This document shows positions 13,434-16,920 of a DNA stretch of 16,920 nt, in pieces. The stretch covers positions 1 through 16,920 of the forward strand of contig JAOPUQ010000298.1 in the NCBI GenBank assembly GCA_025963425.1. The letters are read 5' to 3'. Under the pieces are notes generated by a model, which was not told the DNA's origin, ran no database searches, and worked only from the letters and a program-made list of their open reading frames with translations. Both the position numbers and the translations under genes were made by a program. Each line of letters begins with the position of its first letter. Position 1 is the first letter of the stretch. The stretch comes from Modestobacter sp. (lineage in GTDB: Bacteria > Actinomycetota > Actinomycetes > Mycobacteriales > Geodermatophilaceae).

Positions 13434-13925
13434 ATGACTCCCTGTCGAACGGCCGCTGCCGTGGCCGTGGCACTCGGTCTCGTAGCGGTCCCCGCCACGG
13501 CGAACGCGGGCGGTGGCCATGACGACGCCGTGACCGGGATCGCGGTGGACCGCACGGGCGTCGTCCACGTCTCCGACCTGCTGGAGGGGTTCCCGGCGGG
13601 CGGCCCGGGACCCGGTTTCGACCCGAGCACCGTCGGGCAGGTCGTGCGGATCGACCGGCACGGGGACCGGACGTACTCCCAGGTGACGATGCCCTGCGGT
13701 CTGGTGCTCGAGGACGGTGACCTGTACGCCTCGGCACGGAGCGTCGGGAGCTTCGTGATGATGCCGTCCGCCGGTCAGCTCGTCAGCATGCCGCCCTCGA
13801 CCGGCAGCGTCGTGCCGGTGACGTACCCGCCGGCGTCGCTGACCAGGAAGATCAGCGCGGCCGCCAGCTCCTGGGGGTGGCCCATCCGGCCGACCAGCAC
13901 CCGCGGCAGCTGGGACTCCAGGTAG
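13434..13925 (+). pseudogene. Truncated secreted ScyD/ScyE-like beta-propeller fragment
   Basis: The frame encodes 163 residues. It starts with a clear Sec signal peptide ending ATANA (cleavage after residue 25), with AGGAGA 6 nt before the ATG. Residues about 35-110 read AVDRTGVVHVSDLLEG, then GQVVRIDRHGDRTYSQV, and GLVLEDGDLYASARSVG. This looks like pieces of a ScyD/ScyE-family propeller, whose members normally exceed 300 residues. From about 13775 the frame is antisense to the SDR gene and has no family character (for example PPASLTRKISAAASSWGW). The gene has therefore lost most of its propeller and its own stop. It could still yield a small secreted product. A sequence error is unlikely to explain so much missing protein. 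Family identification is moderate. Confidence 0.55.
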
Positions 13926-14545
13926 CCCTCGGTGTAGGAGTCGGTCATCTCGGAGGTGAAGAAGCCCGGGGCCAGTGCGTTGACCCGGATGCCCTTGCGC
14001 CCGGTCCACTGCTGGGCGAGGTCCCGGGTGAGCCCGATGAGCCCGGCCTTGCTCGCGGCGTAAGCGGCCTGCGGCAGCCCGGCTGTGGTCAGCCCGAGCA
14101 CGCTGGAGACGTTGACGATGGAGCTACCCGGTCGCATCACCCGCCCGCAGGCCTGCGCCATCCAGTAGCAGCCGTGCAGGTTCACGTCGACGACCTCGCG
14201 GAACTGCTCGGGGGTCTCGCGGGTGGCCGGGACGGCGGTGCCCACCCCGGCGTTGTTGACCAGCACGTCGACCGCGCCGAACTCGGCCACGGCGGCGTCG
14301 ACGAGGGCCTGGCAGTCCTCGGGGCGGGTCACGTCGGTGCGCACGGCGAGCGCGCGCCGGCCCACGTCCTCGACCGCCGCGACCGTGTCGGCCAGCCGCT
14401 CGGCCCGCCGCGCCCCGAGGACGACGTCGGCACCGGCCTCGGCCAGCGCGCGGGCGAAGACAGCCCCCAGGCCGGAGGACGCGCCGGTCACGATCGCCAC
14501 CCGCCCGTCGAGCCGGAACAGGTCCAGGACTGTGCGCTCGCTCAT
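13775..14545 (-). CDS. Short-chain dehydrogenase/reductase (classical SDR)
   Basis: A 256-residue cytosolic NAD(P)-dependent oxidoreductase. The cofactor motif TGASSGLG is at 20-27, NNAG at 97-100, N122 in VNLHG, catalytic Ser in NVSSVLG (147-148), Y162 and K166 in YAASK. The C-terminus has PGFFTSEMTD and GYVTGTTLPVEGGMLTS, typical of FabG/gluconate-5-dehydrogenase-like SDRs. An Arg-Arg pair after the second strand (GARRAERL) favours NADP(H), though this is inferred. The ATG at 14545 has GGTGGAG upstream. It lies 90 bp downstream of a Gfo/Idh/MocA oxidoreductase gene on the same strand, so the two may form a polyol or sugar oxidation unit. The substrate is unknown. Its 3' end collides with the truncated secreted-protein gene. 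Confidence 0.92.
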   Translation of the reverse strand: MSERTVLDLFRLDGRVAIVTGASSGLGAVFARALAEAGADVVLGARRAERLADTVAAVEDVGRRALAVRTDVTRPEDCQALVDAAVAEFGAVDVLVNNAGVGTAVPATRETPEQFREVVDVNLHGCYWMAQACGRVMRPGSSIVNVSSVLGLTTAGLPQAAYAASKAGLIGLTRDLAQQWTGRKGIRVNALAPGFFTSEMTDSYTEGYLESQLPRVLVGRMGHPQELAAALIFLVSDAGGYVTGTTLPVEGGMLTS

Positions 14546-14571
14546 CGGTCCACTCCACCCTCGTCGGTGCC

Positions 14572-14593
14572 GCCGGGCCCGGCCGGGCCCGGC
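14572..14593. repeat. 22-bp perfect GC palindrome between two minus-strand genes
   Basis: This stretch of only G and C is its own exact reverse complement, built from GGGCCC and CCGGCCGG units. It lies in the 90-bp gap between the Gfo/Idh/MocA stop (14636) and the SDR start (14545). In RNA it would fold into a hairpin or cruciform-like stem. With no T tract it may be an attenuating or processing hairpin in the SDR leader, or a weak terminator. Confidence 0.6.
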
Positions 14594-14635
14594 CCGGTCA
14601 CCTTGCCATCGCGCCGGGGGACCGGCTCGACGAGG

Positions 14636-15715
14636 TCAGCGCCCGAGGTCGACCAGGACGCCCTCCGTGGCGCTGCGGCGGGCGGCGTCCAGGACCACCG
14701 CGGTGGCGACGGCGTCGTTCGGATCGACCGGCACCGGGCCCCGGCCGCGCACCGCGGCGGCGAAGGCGGGGTAGAAGGTGTCCCACGCGCCGGGGAGGGT
14801 GCGGACCGGCTCGCCGGCATCGCCCCGGTGCACCCGGCCCCACCGCTCGGCCGGCTCCACGCCCCACTGCGCGCCCGGCGTGGCCGGCGTCCGCCCGCCG
14901 ACGAGGGCATCCTCCTGGCCGTCGATGCCACCGTCGGTGCCGACGACGTAGCTGCCGGTGGAGCCGGTGACCCGGAACCGGGGCCCCGGAGCGCCCTGGC
15001 TCCAGCTGCCCCACACCGAGGAATGGGCGCCGCTGGTGTGGGTCAGGGCCACGAGGACGTCGTCGTCCAGGCCGTTGTCCCGCAGCCGCCACTCCGCGTA
15101 GACCGAGCCGACCGGCCCGAGCAGGACCAGCGCCTGGTCGACCAGGTGGCTGCCGAAGTCCAGCAGCGTGCCACCGCCCGAGGCGCCGGGGCCGGCGTCG
15201 GGCGCCAGCCGCTCGAAGCGGGACTCCAACCGGGTGACCTCGCCGAGCACACCGCCGGCCACCAGGGCCTGGACGGTGCGGAAGTCGGAGTCCCACCGCC
15301 GGTTCTGGTACGGAGACAGGGCCAGACCTCGGCGCTCGGCGAGCCGCACGCTCGCCCGCGCGGCCGGGGCGTCGAGCGCGAACGGCTTGTCGCAGACGAC
15401 GGCCAGGCCCAGCTCCAGGGCCCGGTCGGTCAGGACCGAGTGCGTGGCGGCCGGGGTCGAGATGGCCACCGCCTCGGCACCGGCCGCCGCGAGCTCCTCG
15501 AGCGAGCCGACGGTCGGCACGCCGGGCAGCTCCCGGGCCACCTGGTCCCGCCGGTCGGGGGAGGCGGTGACCACCGCCACCAGCTCGCACTCCGGTGCGG
15601 CCGCCAGCAGCGGGGCGTGGAAGTACCGCCCGCCGAAGCCGTAGCCGACCAGGCCGAACCGGACCGGAGCCGTGTCGTCGTCGCTGCGCGCGCTGGAGGT
15701 CACGCCGCCGATCAT
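14636..15715 (-). CDS. Gfo/Idh/MocA-family oxidoreductase
   Basis: A 359-residue cytosolic NAD(P)-dependent dehydrogenase of the glucose-fructose oxidoreductase / inositol dehydrogenase family. The Rossmann motif GYGFGG is at 24-29 (VRFGLVGYGFGGRYFHAPLL). STPAATH follows the fourth strand, and CDKPFAL holds the catalytic Lys110 of the family's EKP-type motif. YQNRRWDSDF and the C-terminal substrate domain (GTLLDFGSHLVDQAL, TGSTGSYVVG) match sugar/polyol members. The ATG at 15715 has GGAGG only 2 nt upstream, slightly too close. The first 16 residues are polar and weakly conserved, so the in-frame GTG four codons later (residue 5) is also possible. It is divergent from the carbonic-anhydrase-like gene by 46 bp. 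The substrate is not known. Confidence 0.9.
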   Translation of the reverse strand: MIGGVTSSARSDDDTAPVRFGLVGYGFGGRYFHAPLLAAAPECELVAVVTASPDRRDQVARELPGVPTVGSLEELAAAGAEAVAISTPAATHSVLTDRALELGLAVVCDKPFALDAPAARASVRLAERRGLALSPYQNRRWDSDFRTVQALVAGGVLGEVTRLESRFERLAPDAGPGASGGGTLLDFGSHLVDQALVLLGPVGSVYAEWRLRDNGLDDDVLVALTHTSGAHSSVWGSWSQGAPGPRFRVTGSTGSYVVGTDGGIDGQEDALVGGRTPATPGAQWGVEPAERWGRVHRGDAGEPVRTLPGAWDTFYPAFAAAVRGRGPVPVDPNDAVATAVVLDAARRSATEGVLVDLGR

Positions 15716-15749
15716 GCCCTCCGGGCCGATCGTCCAGCGGCCTGCTGCC

Positions 15750-15755
15750 TAGGCT
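15750..15755 (+). promoter_or_regulatory. -10 box of a probable leaderless gene
   Basis: TAGGCT fits TANNNT and ends 6 nt before the ATG at 15762. That places the expected transcription start at or next to the start codon. No Shine-Dalgarno sequence lies in the gap (CCCGGC), supporting a leaderless mRNA, common in actinobacteria. No clear -35 was seen in the 46-bp divergent gap. Confidence 0.6.
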
Positions 15756-15761
15756 CCCGGC

Positions 15762-16286
15762 ATGCCGCTGTTCTCCTTCGAAGGCCGTTGCCCGCAGGTC
15801 CACCCGCAGGCCTGGGTGGCGCCCACCGCCACCCTGGTGGGCGACGTCGTTGTCGAGGCCGGGGCCTCGATCTGGTATGGCGCGGTGCTGCGCGCGGACT
15901 TCGGCCCGATCGTCGTCCGCGCCGGGGCGAACGTGCAGGACAACTCGGTGCTGCACGGCGGCACGGACCCGGTCACCGAGATCGGCCCCGGCGCCACGGT
16001 GGGGCACATGTGCGTCGTGCACGGGGCCGTCGTGGGGGCCGAGGCCCTGATCGGCAACGGCAGCACCGTGCAGGACGGCGCCCGGATCGGGCGGCGCGCG
16101 CTGATCGGGGCCGGCAGCCTGGTGCCACCGGGAGCCGAGGTCCCCGACGAGGTACTGGCCCTGGGCGCACCGGTCCGGGTGCGCGGCCCGCTCTCCGCCG
16201 GGGCTGCGAGCTGGGTGGACGCGAACCCGGCGGCCTACCAGGAACTGGCCCGGCGGCACGCCGCGGGCGTCGAACCGGTCGGCTGA
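15762..16286 (+). CDS. Gamma-class carbonic-anhydrase-like hexapeptide-repeat protein
   Basis: A 174-residue cytosolic protein with a left-handed beta-helix of hexapeptide repeats (VAPTATLVGDVVVEAGASIWYG, IGRRALIGAGSLVPPGAEV). The three zinc-ligand histidines of the gamma-CA family are present: H65 in QDNSVLHGG, H82 in VGHMCVVHG, and H87. The RADFGPIVVRAGANVQD stretch matches the family's RGD...NxQD segment, with Ala in place of the usual Gly. Members trimerise and bind zinc or iron; many lack demonstrated carbonic anhydrase activity, so the reaction is uncertain. The ATG is the natural start and the mRNA is probably leaderless. Neighbouring genes give no functional hint. Confidence 0.92.
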   Translation: MPLFSFEGRCPQVHPQAWVAPTATLVGDVVVEAGASIWYGAVLRADFGPIVVRAGANVQDNSVLHGGTDPVTEIGPGATVGHMCVVHGAVVGAEALIGNGSTVQDGARIGRRALIGAGSLVPPGAEVPDEVLALGAPVRVRGPLSAGAASWVDANPAAYQELARRHAAGVEPVG

Positions 16287-16457
16287 CGGGTCCGCGGACC
16301 GGGGCCCGGCGCGCTCGTGGGGGAGTCGGGCGCCGGGACGGGGGAGGATGGGGGAGGACACCCGCGGAGGTGCCCGGTCCGGACCCGCAAGCAACGCGGG
16401 CCGGGACCGGGGCGCGGGGTGCAGGCAGTGACGTCGAAACAGTGCAGGAGTCGGAAG
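16287..16457 (+). promoter_or_regulatory. Intergenic region and probable leader of the cold-shock gene
   Basis: This 171-bp gap holds a 12-bp palindrome GGTCCGCGGACC (16289-16300) just after the upstream stop. A hairpin candidate CCCGGCGC / GCGCCGGG follows (16305-16312 with 16330-16337, 17-nt loop). These could terminate the upstream transcript. The remainder may be a structured leader, as in other cold-shock genes. Two GGGGGAGGA copies occur near 16341-16358. AGGAG at 16446-16450 is the ribosome site, 7 nt before the ATG. Confidence 0.4.
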
Positions 16458-16920
16458 ATGCCCCAGGGCACGGTCAAGTGGTTCAACGCAGAGAAGGGCT
16501 TCGGGTTCATCGAGGCCGACGAGGGCGGGCCGGACGTGTTCGTCCACTTCTCGGCCATCGCCGAGGACGGCGGCTATCGCAGCCTGGACGAGGGGCAGCG
16601 GGTCGATTACGAGGCCAGCCCCGGCGACCGGGGCCTGCAGGCCGAGCGGGTCCAGCCCGTGGGCGGCGCCCCGCGCCGCGCTCCGGCGCGGGAGGACTCC
16701 GGCCGCGGCCGTGACTCCGGCCGTGACTCCGGCCGTGACTCCGGCCGGGACTCCGGCCGTGATCGGGCACCCCGGGCGCCGCGTGGCGGTGGGGGTGGTG
16801 CCGAGGGCACGGTGAAGTGGTTCAACGCCGAGAAGGGCTTCGGGTTCATCGAGCCCGACGACGGCGGTCAGGACGTGTTCGTGCACTTCTCGGTCATCGC
16901 CGAGGACGGCGGCTACCGCA
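16458..16920 (+). CDS. Tandem two-domain cold-shock protein (cut by window end)
   Basis: At least 154 residues, open through the window end, starting at an ATG preceded by AGGAG. Cold-shock domain 1 (about 3-67) has GTVKWFNAEKGFGFIE and VFVHFS, the RNP-1 (KGFGFI, 13-18) and RNP-2-like (VFVHF, 27-31) nucleic-acid-binding motifs. A linker of about 48 residues follows, rich in Arg, Asp, Ser, Gly and Pro, with four exact RDSG units. A second domain then begins with the same motifs (126-131 and 140-144). The protein should bind single-stranded RNA or DNA as a chaperone in the cytosol. Most bacterial cold-shock proteins are single domains of about 65-70 residues, so this architecture is unusual. 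Domain 2 is cut after GGYR, so total length and any further repeats are unknown. Confidence 0.93.
   Translation, partial: MPQGTVKWFNAEKGFGFIEADEGGPDVFVHFSAIAEDGGYRSLDEGQRVDYEASPGDRGLQAERVQPVGGAPRRAPAREDSGRGRDSGRDSGRDSGRDSGRDRAPRAPRGGGGGAEGTVKWFNAEKGFGFIEPDDGGQDVFVHFSVIAEDGGYR
16466..16581 (+). repeat. Intragenic duplication, copy 1 (cold-shock domain 1)
   Basis: This 116-bp stretch aligns without gaps to 16805-16920, with nine differences counted (about 92% identity). The copies are 339 bp apart, exactly 113 codons, so the reading frame is kept. The match reaches the window end and may continue. Several differences are silent (GTC/GTG, GCA/GCC, TAT/TAC). Confidence 0.85.
16710..16757 (+). 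repeat. 12-bp coding tandem repeat encoding RDSG
   Basis: Four in-frame units of CGTGACTCCGGC (the fourth begins CGG) encode Arg-Asp-Ser-Gly four times. A degenerate precursor (EDSGRG) lies just upstream at 16692-16709 and a trailing RD follows. The units form the flexible, alternating-charge linker between the two cold-shock domains. The near-exact DNA repetition suggests recent slippage expansion, so copy number may vary between strains. Confidence 0.85.
16805..16920 (+). repeat. Intragenic duplication, copy 2 (cold-shock domain 2)
   Basis: Partner of 16466-16581 at about 92% identity. Protein differences are few: E-to-P/D changes around IEPDDGG, Q for P before DVF, and V for A in FSVIAED. 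RNP motifs are unchanged, so both copies should bind nucleic acid. Confidence 0.85.

Noticed and set aside
13877..16714. Plus-strand open frame of 945 codons across the SDR and Gfo/Idh/MocA genes
   Set aside because: Antisense to two clear oxidoreductases and partly over the gamma-CA gene in another frame; compositionally biased with no domains.
16695..16760. CRISPR-like or noncoding satellite repeat
   Set aside because: Units are only 12 bp, contiguous, in frame and encode RDSG inside a clear protein; there are no spacers.

Overview
The window is very G+C-rich and strongly biased to G/C in third codon positions. It has GTG starts, tight start/stop overlaps and TANNNT-type -10 boxes close to start codons. 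This fits a high-G+C actinobacterium. The mix (HPPD beside an Lrp regulator, a GXWXG/DUF4334 protein, many dehydrogenases, a ScyD/ScyE-like secreted fragment, cold-shock proteins) would suit the Geodermatophilaceae or relatives, but that placement is an inference. No rRNA, tRNA, CRISPR array, insertion sequence or phage gene was seen.

Layout. (1) 1-1519: the 5' end of a 4-hydroxyphenylpyruvate dioxygenase gene (minus), divergent from an Lrp/AsnC regulator that is translationally coupled to a GXWXG/DUF4334 protein. (2) 1522-4270 (minus): a two-gene operon, an NAD-type quinate/shikimate dehydrogenase followed by a QuiC-type 3-dehydroshikimate dehydratase fused to a dioxygenase-like domain. Together they would turn shikimate into protocatechuate. 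(3) 4678-9170 (plus): a four-gene operon, a sugar-type ABC importer (lipoprotein binding protein, double ATPase, permease) plus a cyclase-family hydrolase. (4) 9319-13291 (plus): a TetR regulator, an MHS-family MFS transporter resembling shikimate/ketoglutarate symporters, and a type-B carboxylesterase. (5) 13434-15715: a truncated secreted ScyD/ScyE-like fragment running into a convergent SDR dehydrogenase, with a Gfo/Idh/MocA oxidoreductase upstream of the SDR. (6) 15762-end (plus): a gamma-class carbonic-anhydrase-like protein with a probable leaderless transcript, and a tandem two-domain cold-shock protein cut by the window edge.

The most interesting signal is regulatory. The promoter regions before the ABC importer operon (4446-4499) and before the MFS transporter (10161-10214) share a 54-bp block, 41 of 54 bases identical with no gaps. 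It contains TTGACA, a GGTGA/TCACC inverted repeat, the string TCACCTCACCAT and two GTAC cores. A shorter version lies on the minus strand just upstream of the dehydrogenase-dehydratase operon. The three transcription units therefore look like one regulon, possibly controlled by the TetR protein encoded beside one site. The working model is a locus for uptake, ester hydrolysis and oxidation of quinate/shikimate-type plant compounds. No 3-dehydroquinate dehydratase is visible, so shikimate is better supported than quinate as the substrate completed within this window. The other notable feature is the cold-shock protein, whose two domains are about 92% identical at DNA level and joined by a 12-bp-repeat RDSG linker.
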